Assembly: GCF_013155545.1 (NCBI RefSeq)
Contig: NZ_JABJVV010000007.1
Span: 124,001-188,000 of the forward strand
Length of the DNA stretch: 64,000 bases
Direction: 5' to 3'
Origin: Caenimonas soli
GTDB lineage: Bacteria > Pseudomonadota > Gammaproteobacteria > Burkholderiales > Burkholderiaceae_C
Shown here: positions 17,690 through 24,684 of the stretch, piece by piece
Numbering within the stretch: the first letter of the stretch is position 1
Layout: each line of letters begins with the position of its first letter
The notes under the pieces: model-generated
Databases searched by the model: none
Told to the model about the DNA's origin: nothing
The model's input: the letters and a program-made list of their open reading frames with translations, nothing else
Position numbers and translations under genes: made by a program

Positions 17690-18709
17690 TTACATTTCAT
17701 ATATTCTTGTGTCAACTACCCGATGCGCGAGCGCCATCACCTCGTGCGGTGCGCGGTCCTTCAGCCGGTGGTCGCTCCACACCTGGCGCCAGCGCCTGGC
17801 GCCAGGCAGGCCGTTGCGCAAACCCAGCATATGCCGGGCGATGGCGCTCCAGGGCGTTCCGTGCGCGGTGGCTTCGCGCGCCATGTAGTCGCACATCAGC
17901 TCTTCCACCGATTCGCGGCTGAGGCCGTTGGGCGGTTCTCCGAAGAAGTCAGCGTCCCACTGCGCGAGCCACCAGGGGTTGTGATAGGCCTCGCGGCCAA
18001 CCATCACGCCATCGACGTGTTCGAGCTGCGTGGCGGTTTGCTCGCTCGTGGTGATGCCCCCGTTCACAGCAAAGGTCAGCGCGGGGAAATCACGCTTGAG
18101 CCGGTGCACGAACTCATAGCGCAGTGGTGGCACCTCGCGGTTTTCCTTGGGCGACAGGCCCTTGAGCCAGGCGTTGCGCGCATGGACCAGGAAAACCTTG
18201 CAGCCGGCCTCGCTCACCATGCCCACGAAGTCGCGCACGAATTCGTAGCTCTCCGTCTTGTCGATGCCGATCCGGTGCTTCACCGTGACCGGAACCGCGA
18301 CGGCATCGCGCATGGCCTTGATGCAGTCAGCCACCAGCTGTGGCTCGGCCATCAGGCAGGCGCCGAAGGAGCCGCGCTGCACCCGCTCGCTGGGGCATCC
18401 GCAGTTGAGGTTGATCTCGCGATAACCCCACTCCTCACCCAGCCGGGCACATTGCGCCAACTCGGCCGGCTCGCTGCCCCCGATTTGGAGCGCGACGGGC
18501 TGCTCCTCCAGATTGAAAACCAGGTGCCGCGGGATGTCGCCATGGATCAGCGCGCCGGTCGTCACCATTTCGGAATAGAGCAGAGCGCGGCGGCTGAGCA
18601 GTCGGTGGAAAAAGCGGCAGTGCCTGTCCGTCCAATCCATCATCGGGGCAACGCTCATCCTCCACCCAGTGGATGGAATGCTAAGTTGTTGATTTCGCTT
18701 GACTTCCAT
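17690..18709 (-). CDS. dusA: tRNA dihydrouridine synthase A
   Basis: A 339-residue FMN-dependent enzyme that reduces uridines in the D-loop of tRNA. The family opening is VAPMMDWTDRHCRFFHRLLS, and the active-site cysteine is in NLNCGCPSERVQRGSFGACLM; KHRIGID and NGGITT are also as expected. Length is normal for DusA. It is a housekeeping gene bordering the peptide-secretion island; 116 bp separate it from the divergent sigma-factor gene. Confidence 0.95.
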   Translation of the reverse strand: MEVKRNQQLSIPSTGWRMSVAPMMDWTDRHCRFFHRLLSRRALLYSEMVTTGALIHGDIPRHLVFNLEEQPVALQIGGSEPAELAQCARLGEEWGYREINLNCGCPSERVQRGSFGACLMAEPQLVADCIKAMRDAVAVPVTVKHRIGIDKTESYEFVRDFVGMVSEAGCKVFLVHARNAWLKGLSPKENREVPPLRYEFVHRLKRDFPALTFAVNGGITTSEQTATQLEHVDGVMVGREAYHNPWWLAQWDADFFGEPPNGLSRESVEELMCDYMAREATAHGTPWSAIARHMLGLRNGLPGARRWRQVWSDHRLKDRAPHEVMALAHRVVDTRIYEM

Positions 18710-18825
18710 ATGGCAATTGTCGCCTAGGCATGCCTCGGACCCTTGGTGTGCCCAGCCATGAACCCCGGTATAAATCCGACAGAAACGTTATATTGCGTGA
18801 TCGGCATCGCCACCCCTCCGACCGT

Positions 18826-19422
18826 ATGGACAACGACGAGGTCAACCAGCTGCTCGTACGCATCGGCCACGAGGACCAGGCAGCGTTTCGCCAACTGTAC
18901 AAGGCGTTCAGCCGCAAGGTATTCGCCTACGTCCTCAACATGCTGAACGACCACGCGCGGGCCGAGGAGGTCGTGGTGGACACGCTTTACGAGGTCTGGC
19001 GCCACCCTCAGCGCTTTCGCGGCGATTCGAAGTTTTCCACGTGGCTCATCGGGATCGCGCGCAGAAAGGCGCTGATGGTCTATCGTGCGCGCCGGCCTGA
19101 CGAGGTGCATGGAGATCTCGACGACATTGCCGAGACCACTGCCTCCGACACGCCTGACGGCTTTGCCGAGCTGGCGGGCAAGCAGCGGCGCGAAGGTGTT
19201 GCCCACTGCATGGGCAAGCTGTCGGATGAGCACCGCGAATGCCTGCATTTGGTGTTCTTCGAGGGCATGGGCCTGGCGGAAGTGGCTGAGGTACAGAACT
19301 GTCCCGAGGGCACCGTCAAAACGCGCCTGTTCCACGCCCGCCAGAAGATCAAGAAGTGCCTGGAGTCCTTGCTGCGCAGAGAGGGCGGTGCCCCGGACGC
19401 CAAAGGCGCGCTCGCATCCTGA
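18826..19422 (+). CDS. ECF-type RNA polymerase sigma factor
   Basis: A 198-residue group-4 sigma factor. Region 2 is FRQLYKAFSRKVFAYVLNMLNDHARAEEVVVDTLYEVWRHPQRFRGDSKFSTWLIGIARRKAL; region 4 is LSDEHRECLHLVFFEGMGLAEVAEVQNCPEGTVKTRLFHARQKIKKCL with its helix-turn-helix. ATG at 18826 is chosen because homology starts there, although the frame stays open upstream. The anti-sigma gene follows, as usual. I infer it reads the TGAACC-N16/17-CAACYMA motif found before seven units of the island. TGAACC also occurs at 18759 upstream of this gene, but no matching -10 follows, so autoregulation is uncertain. Confidence 0.93.
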   Translation: MDNDEVNQLLVRIGHEDQAAFRQLYKAFSRKVFAYVLNMLNDHARAEEVVVDTLYEVWRHPQRFRGDSKFSTWLIGIARRKALMVYRARRPDEVHGDLDDIAETTASDTPDGFAELAGKQRREGVAHCMGKLSDEHRECLHLVFFEGMGLAEVAEVQNCPEGTVKTRLFHARQKIKKCLESLLRREGGAPDAKGALAS

Positions 19423-19451
19423 GGCCGCCGACGCCATGCGCGCAAATAGAT

Positions 19452-19480
19452 TGAACCCTCAGCCAACCTCGCGCAACCCA
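19452..19480 (+). promoter_or_regulatory. candidate ECF promoter, site 1 (anti-sigma unit)
   Basis: TGAACC (19452-19457) and CAACCCA (19474-19480) are 16 bp apart. The -10 ends 36 bp before the ATG at 19517. It is one of seven copies of the same arrangement in this window; ECF -35 elements commonly contain AAC. Confidence 0.6.
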
Positions 19481-19516
19481 GAGGCGACACGGGCATGTCC
19501 CGAAAGGAGAGTCGCC

Positions 19517-19741
19517 ATGCTGCTGCGCCAAGCCTTGGAACAAACCCGCACGGGTAGGCCCACTCCAGTCCTGTTCAATACGCGCATCGCTGCCCTTGAC
19601 CCTGGTGATGAGGTTCACGGCATGGCGCAAGAAAAGGTTTTTGATATGCACTTTCACACTCGCCGCCATCGCGCGAGCAACAGGCCATTCCAGCCGAACC
19701 ACAGGGCTGCGGCCGCTGCCACGGGAGAACACGCATCATGA
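19517..19741 (+). CDS. possible small protein upstream of the anti-sigma factor
   Basis: A 74-codon frame beginning MLLRQALEQTRTG, with a good ribosome binding site (AAAGGAG ending 8 bases before the ATG) and a stop that overlaps the anti-sigma ATG (ATGA). It lies directly downstream of the ECF-type promoter at 19452-19480. The product is basic and histidine/arginine-rich (HFHTRRHRASNRPFQPNHR), with no membrane segment and no family I recognise. It may be real and translationally coupled to the anti-sigma gene, or simply leader RNA; the high GC content makes chance frames common, so confidence is limited. Confidence 0.35.
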   Translation: MLLRQALEQTRTGRPTPVLFNTRIAALDPGDEVHGMAQEKVFDMHFHTRRHRASNRPFQPNHRAAAAATGEHAS

Positions 19742-20355
19742 ACGAACGCTTTGAAGAGCTGCTCCCCTGGTACGTCAACGGCTCGCTGGGCGCCGAAGAC
19801 CGGGCTTTCGTCGATGCCTACCTGGAACAGCATCCCGAGGCCCGCAGCGAGCTGGAGTGGTTTCGCTCCCTGCAGCAGCGCGTACAGGAAAACGCCCCGG
19901 CGGTGCCGGCAACCATCGGCCTGGCACGCGCCATGCGTCTGATCCAGGGCGACCGTCCGACCTTCGCCGAGCGCATCGGCGCCTTCTTCGGCAACTTTGG
20001 CATGCGTCCGAGCTATGCCATGGCCGCGCTGGCGGTCGTCGCCGTGCAGGGCGGCGTGATCCTGAACCTGCTCGGTGACGTCCGCGAGAACGCCGACGAA
20101 ATCCGTGCACTGCAAGCAGTCCGCGTCCAGGAGGGCCCCATGCTGAAGATCAGCTTCGCACCCGACGCCAAGGAGACCGACATACGCATGCTGGTGATCC
20201 AGGTTCACGGCGAGCTGGCCGGCGGCCCCGGCCAGCTCGGCGACTACTACCTGCGTGTGCCGGCCGGCAGCGAGGCCGCGGCGCTCGCCAGCGTGCAGGC
20301 TTCCCCCATCGTTCAGGCCGCCGCGCTGGCACCCGGTGTGCCGCCACGGGAGTAG
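19738..20355 (+). CDS. anti-sigma factor, membrane-anchored
   Basis: A 205-residue protein following the ECF sigma gene. The N-terminus (FEELLPWYVNGSLGAEDRAFVDAYLEQHPEARSELEW) matches the anti-sigma domain of zf-HC2-type factors but lacks the His-x3-Cys-x2-Cys zinc motif. A single membrane segment lies near residues 84-107 (YAMAALAVVAVQGGVILNLL). The C-terminal ~90 residues would be periplasmic and could sense the signal. GGGAGA precedes the ATG. It should hold the sigma factor at the membrane until an envelope cue releases it. Confidence 0.85.
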   Translation: MNERFEELLPWYVNGSLGAEDRAFVDAYLEQHPEARSELEWFRSLQQRVQENAPAVPATIGLARAMRLIQGDRPTFAERIGAFFGNFGMRPSYAMAALAVVAVQGGVILNLLGDVRENADEIRALQAVRVQEGPMLKISFAPDAKETDIRMLVIQVHGELAGGPGQLGDYYLRVPAGSEAAALASVQASPIVQAAALAPGVPPRE

Positions 20356-20360
20356 CCGCC

Positions 20361-21200
20361 ATGGCCACGGTACTGACCCGCCGGATGCTGCTCGGCCGCG
20401 CCTTGGGCGCCGCAGCGCTGCTGCCTTTCGCTCCCGCCATGAGCGCGCCCGCCACCGTCAACAGCGCCCAGTCGCGCATCGCCCTGGTCATCGGCAACGG
20501 TGCGTACCGCTCAGCACCGCTGAAGAACCCGCCCGGCGACGCCAACGCCATCGCGGCGGCGCTGCGCGGACTGGGCTACGACGTGACCCTGCGGCAGAAC
20601 ACGCGGCTGCGGGAGCTGATCGAGTCGCTGCGCGAGTTCTCGCTGCGCGCTCCGAAGGCATCGGTGCGCATGCTCTTCTATGCCGGCCACGGCGTTCAGG
20701 TGAAGGGACGCAACTACCTGGTGCCGATCGACGCCGACCCGAAGTCCGAAGAAGACATCCCGCGTCAAAGTGCGGACGTCGGCGAGTTCATCGACCGGCT
20801 CAGCGCCATTCGCACCGGCGCCAACATCGTGGTGCTCGACGCCTGCCGTGTGAACCCGTTCGCCGGGGGCGTCATCGTCGGTCCCGATGGACGGCGCCTG
20901 AAGTTCCGCGGCGCGACGCCGGGGGGCCTGGCGACACTCGATGCGCCGGTGGGGACCCTGGTGGCCTTCTCGACCGCGCCGAACGGCGTGGCGCTGGACG
21001 GCGCCAAAGGCGAGCACAGCGTCTATGCACGCCACCTGCTTGCCAACCTGCCGACGCCTGGGCTACAGATTGAGCAGCTGTTCAAGCGGGTGCGCATCGG
21101 TGTAGCCCAGGACACGGACCGCGTGCAGGTGCCCTGGGAATCGTCCAGCCTCACAGCCGACTTCTGCTTCAAGTCGGACGACAAGGGTCGCTGCGGGTAG
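20361..21200 (+). CDS. caspase-family (peptidase C14) protein, exported
   Basis: A 279-residue caspase/metacaspase-fold protein with both catalytic residues: His110 in FYAGHGVQ and Cys162 in VLDACRVNPF. The N-terminus (TRRMLLGRALGAAALLPFAPAMSA) has a twin-arginine-like signal, so the protein probably acts in the periplasm. It starts five bases after the anti-sigma stop, which places it in the same operon. A second caspase domain is fused to a TssJ-like domain at 43230-44423, and both are linked to the same candidate regulon. One possible role is regulated proteolysis of the anti-sigma factor; that is speculation. Confidence 0.88.
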   Translation: MATVLTRRMLLGRALGAAALLPFAPAMSAPATVNSAQSRIALVIGNGAYRSAPLKNPPGDANAIAAALRGLGYDVTLRQNTRLRELIESLREFSLRAPKASVRMLFYAGHGVQVKGRNYLVPIDADPKSEEDIPRQSADVGEFIDRLSAIRTGANIVVLDACRVNPFAGGVIVGPDGRRLKFRGATPGGLATLDAPVGTLVAFSTAPNGVALDGAKGEHSVYARHLLANLPTPGLQIEQLFKRVRIGVAQDTDRVQVPWESSSLTADFCFKSDDKGRCG

Positions 21201-21208
21201 TGACCCGC

Positions 21209-22168
21209 TCACGCGTGATCGCTGATGAAGCGCTCGAGTTCGCGCGCGAAGCGCAGCGGCTCGCTGATATGCGGCGAATGGCCGGCATGCGGGTAGATCG
21301 AGATCTGCGCGTGTTTCACCGTGTCGCGGTACCAGGCATCGAGCGGCACGCCGGCGTAATGCGGGCTGCGCGCGCCGAGCACGACGAGCAGCGGAGCGTC
21401 CATGCGTAACAGCGAAGCGCGGAAATCGGCCTGCGCCATCGACTCGGCGAGATCGAGCAGCGGCCGGATATCGACGCGTCCCAGGCGCTGTCGCAGCATT
21501 CTGCCAAGCGGTGCGTCGGCAACCAGGTGGCGCTTCAGCCAAGGGCCGCCCAGCGCGCCGACCTCATTCAACAGCGTCTCGGCCAGATCCCGGCGCGCGC
21601 CCGCGATCAGCCCAGACAGCATCGCCGCGCTGCACCCGCCGAAGAGCCCGAGGCGCCAGTTGTCGTCCGTCACGATGCGCGGCGATTGGTCGATGAGCGC
21701 CACCGCCCCGACCCGTTGCGTGCCATACGAGTGCAAGTACTGCATCAGTGTCAGCGCGCCCATGGAGTGCCCGACCAGCACCGGACGCTCCAGCCCGAAG
21801 TGGTCGAGCATCTCGGCCAGGTCGCAAGCCATCCGCGCCAGCGTGATGCTCCCGCGCACCGGCCGGCACCTGCCATGGCCGCGCGCGTCCCATGCGAGCA
21901 CGCAATGGCACCGCGCCAACCGCCGCGCCACAGGCAGCCAGTCGCGATGCGAGCACCCGACCCCATGCACCAGCACCAGCGGCGGGCCGTCGCCGAGCAC
22001 GCACACGGGAACCACCTGTCCATCGCTGGCCGTGAAGCTGTCGTAGTCGCCGGCGGTGGGCGCACCGACGCCCACAAATCCGAAATTGCGCAGCGCGCGC
22101 AAGGCGCCTCGCAAACCCGTCAAGTGTGGCGGCGGCGCAGAAGGATCGGGCGGAGCACGGTCGAGCAT
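21209..22168 (-). CDS. alpha/beta-fold hydrolase
   Basis: A 319-residue alpha/beta hydrolase. Visible motifs are the oxyanion region LVLVHGVGCSHRDW, the nucleophile elbow GHSMGAL (Ser), and a C-terminal His in HAGHSPHISEP. ATG at 22168 is used; the frame continues upstream but enters the duplicated promoter region of peptide cluster 1, so an earlier start is unlikely. It is convergent with the caspase gene and divergent from the peptide genes. Nothing ties its substrate to the secretion island beyond position. Confidence 0.85.
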   Translation of the reverse strand: MLDRAPPDPSAPPPHLTGLRGALRALRNFGFVGVGAPTAGDYDSFTASDGQVVPVCVLGDGPPLVLVHGVGCSHRDWLPVARRLARCHCVLAWDARGHGRCRPVRGSITLARMACDLAEMLDHFGLERPVLVGHSMGALTLMQYLHSYGTQRVGAVALIDQSPRIVTDDNWRLGLFGGCSAAMLSGLIAGARRDLAETLLNEVGALGGPWLKRHLVADAPLGRMLRQRLGRVDIRPLLDLAESMAQADFRASLLRMDAPLLVVLGARSPHYAGVPLDAWYRDTVKHAQISIYPHAGHSPHISEPLRFARELERFISDHA

Positions 22169-22238
22169 GGCGGCGTCTACAACCTCCACTATGCACCCGA
22201 GGACAAATCTCGTGCAAATCGGAAGTGCCGTATCGCCA

Positions 22239-22263
22239 CCAACAGTCGAAACCTGCGTGTTGG
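22239..22263. promoter_or_regulatory. inverted repeat, candidate activator-binding site (cluster 1)
   Basis: CCAACA-N13-TGTTGG is a perfect 6-bp inverted repeat about 110 bp upstream of the sigma-54-type promoter, the distance expected for an enhancer-binding activator. It is kept unchanged in the second copy (37395-37419). A second palindrome, GCAAG-CA-CTTGC, lies at 22336-22347. Confidence 0.45.
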
Positions 22264-22374
22264 CGCGCACCCGTCATTTCAAGGGCTCGCTGCCGTGCTC
22301 GCGCACATCGCCACACAGCAATTTTCCATTGCCTGGCAAGCACTTGCGCAATCGTCTCGGTGTTGGATGAAAGC

Positions 22375-22390
22375 TGGCACGGCCCGTGCA
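22375..22390 (+). promoter_or_regulatory. sigma-54-type promoter, peptide cluster 1
   Basis: TGGCACGGCCCGTGCA fits the -24/-12 consensus TGGCAC-N5-TTGCA, with exactly 10 bp between the GG and GC pairs. The expected start point near 22401 leaves a leader of about 65 bases before the ATG at 22467. A sigma-54 activator is encoded at 24685-25971. Confidence 0.65.
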
Positions 22391-22466
22391 AAGAAAGCTT
22401 CGAGCAGTTGCTCGATTCGTGATCCCTCTCAACCCATTCGACTCATTGACTTAAGGAGATTCTGAA

Positions 22467-22754
22467 ATGCACACCCTGATGATCAAAGACCTGCCGGCCA
22501 GCCTGGAACTCGATCGCAAGGCGATGGCCGCCGTGCGCGGCGGCGCCGACGACCAAGCCATCGCCACGAACCAATCGAACAGCCAGAACATGAGCGCTGC
22601 CGCGAACGTCGGCAACGGCTCGGTCTTCAACGGCCCGACGATCATCCAGTCGGACAACACCTTCACGCAGACCGCGTCCAACAGCAACACCGCGACCAAC
22701 GTCGATGCGTTCCTGTTGCTCGCCCGCCTGGGCGGCCTGTGGCGCGCTTGCTGA
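22467..22754 (+). CDS. GG-leader secreted peptide 1
   Basis: A 95-residue precursor with a 26-residue leader (…ELDRKAMAAVRGG) and a 69-residue core. Leader positions -4 Val, -7 Met and -12 Leu before GG fit the C39-peptidase consensus, and the exporter at 25968-29030 carries that peptidase. The core has the family blocks NVGNG and IQSDNTF and the run NSNTATNV; QAIATNQSN replaces the usual QAIGTSQSN. It ends in a hydrophobic tail LLARLGGLWRAC with a terminal Cys. The ribosome binding site is AAGGAG. It is first in the cluster, behind the sigma-54-type promoter. I know no named family for these cores. Confidence 0.85.
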   Translation: MHTLMIKDLPASLELDRKAMAAVRGGADDQAIATNQSNSQNMSAAANVGNGSVFNGPTIIQSDNTFTQTASNSNTATNVDAFLLLARLGGLWRAC

Positions 22755-22794
22755 TGGTCCTCTTCGGCCGTGGCTGAAATCCGCTCAATTGTTT

Positions 22795-22823
22795 TGAACC
22801 GAAAACCCATTCTTCTCAACTCA
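22795..22823 (+). promoter_or_regulatory. candidate ECF promoter, site 2 (peptide cluster 1)
   Basis: TGAACC (22795-22800) is followed after 16 bp by CAACTCA (22817-22823), 63 bp before the ATG of peptide 2. The same arrangement is kept at 37920-37948 in cluster 2. Confidence 0.55.
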
Positions 22824-22886
22824 TTGACTCCTTTACCAAGGAAACAGTGATTCAACCCCTCAACTTTTTTTCAAGCGAGAACTGAC

Positions 22887-23168
22887 ATGAAATCCCTCCA
22901 CATCAGCGACCTGTCCATCAACAAAGAACTCGACGGCAAGGCCATGACGGCCGTGCGCGGCGGCGTCGACGACCAGGCCATCGCCACGAGCCAATCGAAC
23001 GTCCAGGGCATGGCCGCCGTCGCCAACATCGGCAACGGCTCCGTCTTCGGCGGCCCGGCGACCATCCAGTCGGACAACACCTTCACGCAGACCGCGTCCA
23101 ACAGCAACACCGCGACCAACGTCGACGCGTTCCTGCTGCTCGGCCGCCTGGGCCTGGTCCGCGGCTGA
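22887..23168 (+). CDS. GG-leader secreted peptide 2
   Basis: A 93-residue precursor: leader of 26 residues ending ELDGKAMTAVRGG, then a 67-residue core without cysteine. The core contains QAIATSQSNVQGM, NIGNGSVFGGP, IQSDNTFTQTASNSNTATNV and the hydrophobic tail FLLLGRLGLVRG. It is nearly identical to peptide 7. The ATG is preceded by a T-run and CAAGCGAGAACTGAC, a 5' element shared by four of the genes and lacking a classical AGGAGG. Its unit is probably read from the ECF-type promoter 63 bp upstream as well as from the sigma-54 promoter. Expected fate: leader removal and export by the C39 transporter. Confidence 0.85.
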   Translation: MKSLHISDLSINKELDGKAMTAVRGGVDDQAIATSQSNVQGMAAVANIGNGSVFGGPATIQSDNTFTQTASNSNTATNVDAFLLLGRLGLVRG

Positions 23169-23219
23169 TTTCCATCCCTCCCCACTCAACCCTCAATTTT
23201 TTCTCAAGCGAGAACTGAC

Positions 23220-23495
23220 ATGACCCACCTCCACATCAGCGACCTGTCCACCAGCAAGGAACTCGACGGCAAGGCCATGACGGCCGTGCGCGGCGGCACC
23301 GACGACCAAGCCATCGGCACGAGCCAGCTCAACATGCAGTCCATGCTGGCCGCGGCGAACGTCGGCAACGGCCTGGTCGTCGGGGCGAACTCCCCGGTGA
23401 TCATCCAGTCGGACAACACCTTCAGCCAGGACGCCGACAACAGCAACCACGCGTCCAACAAGAGCCTGCTGCTGGCGGCCCTGTTCGGCCGCTGA
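23220..23495 (+). CDS. GG-leader secreted peptide 3
   Basis: A 91-residue precursor with leader MTHLHISDLSTSKELDGKA… ending VRGG and a 65-residue core. The core differs from peptides 1, 2 and 4 in the middle (NVGNGLVVGANSPVIIQ) and has NTFSQDADNSNHASNKS with tail LLLAALFGR. The same core type recurs in peptide 6, but behind a different leader. No cysteines. It lies 51 bp after peptide 2 with the same T-run/CAAGCGAG 5' element. Confidence 0.85.
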   Translation: MTHLHISDLSTSKELDGKAMTAVRGGTDDQAIGTSQLNMQSMLAAANVGNGLVVGANSPVIIQSDNTFSQDADNSNHASNKSLLLAALFGR

Positions 23496-23551
23496 GAAGT
23501 CCCACCACCGAACCATCCTGATCCACCTATTTTTTTAAAGCGAGCACTGAC

Positions 23552-23833
23552 ATGAAATCCCTTCACATCAGCGACCTGTCCATCGACAAGGAACTCGACC
23601 GCAAGGCGATGAGCGCCGTGCACGGCGGCCAAGACAACCAAGCCATCGGCACGAGCCAATCGAACCTGCAAGGCATGGTCGCCGCGGCGAACGTCGGCAA
23701 CGGCTCCCTCTTCTGCGGCCCCGCGACCATCCAGTCGGACAACACGTTCCACCAGGACGCCAGCAACACGAACACGGCGACGAACGTCGACTTCGCCCTG
23801 CTGGTCGGCCTGGGCATGCCGCACCTGCGCTAA
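23552..23833 (+). CDS. GG-leader secreted peptide 4
   Basis: A 93-residue precursor; leader ends ELDRKAMSAVHGG and the 67-residue core has QAIGTSQSNLQGM, NVGNGSLFCGP, IQSDNTFHQDASNTNTATNV and tail FALLVGLGMPHLR. It has a single core cysteine and replaces the usual Arg before GG with His. It is the last gene of cluster 1; a strong hairpin follows at 23849-23873. The 5' element is the variant T7-AAAGCGAGCACTGAC. Confidence 0.85.
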   Translation: MKSLHISDLSIDKELDRKAMSAVHGGQDNQAIGTSQSNLQGMVAAANVGNGSLFCGPATIQSDNTFHQDASNTNTATNVDFALLVGLGMPHLR

Positions 23834-23848
23834 GAGCAATCCCGGCAA

Positions 23849-23873
23849 GGTGGGGGTCGCACCGACCCCCACC
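23849..23873 (+). terminator. hairpin after peptide cluster 1 (possible attenuator)
   Basis: GGTGGGGGTCG-CAC-CGACCCCCACC is a perfect 11-bp stem with a 3-base loop between peptide 4 and the phosphatase gene. No T-run follows, so it may stabilise the peptide mRNA or limit read-through rather than act as a classic terminator. A related hairpin follows cluster 2. Confidence 0.5.
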
Positions 23874-23884
23874 CGGGCGCGAGC

Positions 23885-24652
23885 ATGGAATCCAATCCGT
23901 TTCGCTGGACATCGGCAGCCTGTTCCCATGCGGGCCGGGTGCGCGAGGTCAATGAGGACGCATGCCTCGAGCAACCCGGGCAGGGACTCTGGGCCGTCGC
24001 CGACGGCATGGGGGGTCATTCGCTCGGCGAGTTCGCGAGCCGGCTGGCGATCCGCTCCCTCGCCGATCTCCCGACACCGCACAACCTGAAGCACTACGTC
24101 GCCCTGGCGCAAGAACGGCTGCAGGGTGCGAACCGCCGGCTTCGCGAGGAGGCGGCGCGGCGCGACGTGCAGGTCATCGGCACCACCATCGCGGCGCTGC
24201 TGGTGTCGCAGCGCGAATGCGCGTGCCTGTGGGCCGGCGACAGCCGCATCTACCTCTACCGGAACGGCCGGCTCCGGCAGTTGACGCGGGATCACAGCGA
24301 GGTCGAAGCAGTTCGATCCCGGCGCGCTCGCAAGGCCGACGACACGCTGCACCTGCCGCCTTCGAATGTGATCACACGTGCGCTCGGCGCCGAGGACACG
24401 ATAGCGATCGATTGCGAGACGATCGAAGTCCTCGACGGTGACGTCTTTCTGCTCTGCAGCGACGGCTTGAGCAACGAGGTCGCCGATGCGGCCATCGAGC
24501 ACACGCTGCTGCCCGGCAATTGCCGGCAGGCGTCGCAAGAGCTGCTCGAGCTCGCGCTCGAACACGGCGGACGCGACAACATCACGGCCGTGGTGGTCCG
24601 CGCCGAAGACCTGTACAGCCCCGACCGGACCGTGATCCACCCCGTGCTGTGA
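23885..24652 (+). CDS. PP2C-type Ser/Thr protein phosphatase
   Basis: A 255-residue soluble PPM-family phosphatase. Metal-binding and core motifs are present: REVNEDA, VADGMGGHS, AGDSRIYLYR, LCSDGLSNEV and GGRDNITAVVV. It should reverse the action of a Hanks-type kinase such as the one at 35443-37146 and may target the FHA scaffold or the sigma-54 activator of the exporter operon. It follows peptide 4 on the same strand after a hairpin and is convergent with the activator gene (32 bp apart). Confidence 0.92.
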   Translation: MESNPFRWTSAACSHAGRVREVNEDACLEQPGQGLWAVADGMGGHSLGEFASRLAIRSLADLPTPHNLKHYVALAQERLQGANRRLREEAARRDVQVIGTTIAALLVSQRECACLWAGDSRIYLYRNGRLRQLTRDHSEVEAVRSRRARKADDTLHLPPSNVITRALGAEDTIAIDCETIEVLDGDVFLLCSDGLSNEVADAAIEHTLLPGNCRQASQELLELALEHGGRDNITAVVVRAEDLYSPDRTVIHPVL

Positions 24653-24684
24653 GCTCGCCCAGTTCGAGCCCCGCATGGCAGCCG

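Larger units (their letters stand above)
22221..22544 (+). repeat. duplicated regulatory-plus-leader segment, copy 1
   Basis: About 324 bp here align without gaps to 37377-37700 (constant offset 15,156). The segment holds the inverted repeat, the sigma-54-type promoter, the ribosome binding site and the leader codons of the first peptide gene of the cluster. Only scattered substitutions separate the copies; similarity of the coding parts falls off after the leader. Confidence 0.85.

Noticed and set aside
18759..18781. TGAACC upstream of the ECF sigma gene as an eighth promoter
   Set aside because: At spacing 16 the sequence is AGAAACG, not CAACYMA. Autoregulation cannot be claimed.
22169..22270. 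N-terminal extension of the alpha/beta hydrolase to 22270
   Set aside because: The added codons lie in the duplicated peptide-promoter segment and recur as non-coding sequence at cluster 2.
22335..22350. TGGCAAGCACTTGC as a second sigma-54 promoter
   Set aside because: Only 9 bp separate the GG and GC pairs instead of 10; it is better read as a palindrome (GCAAG-CA-CTTGC).
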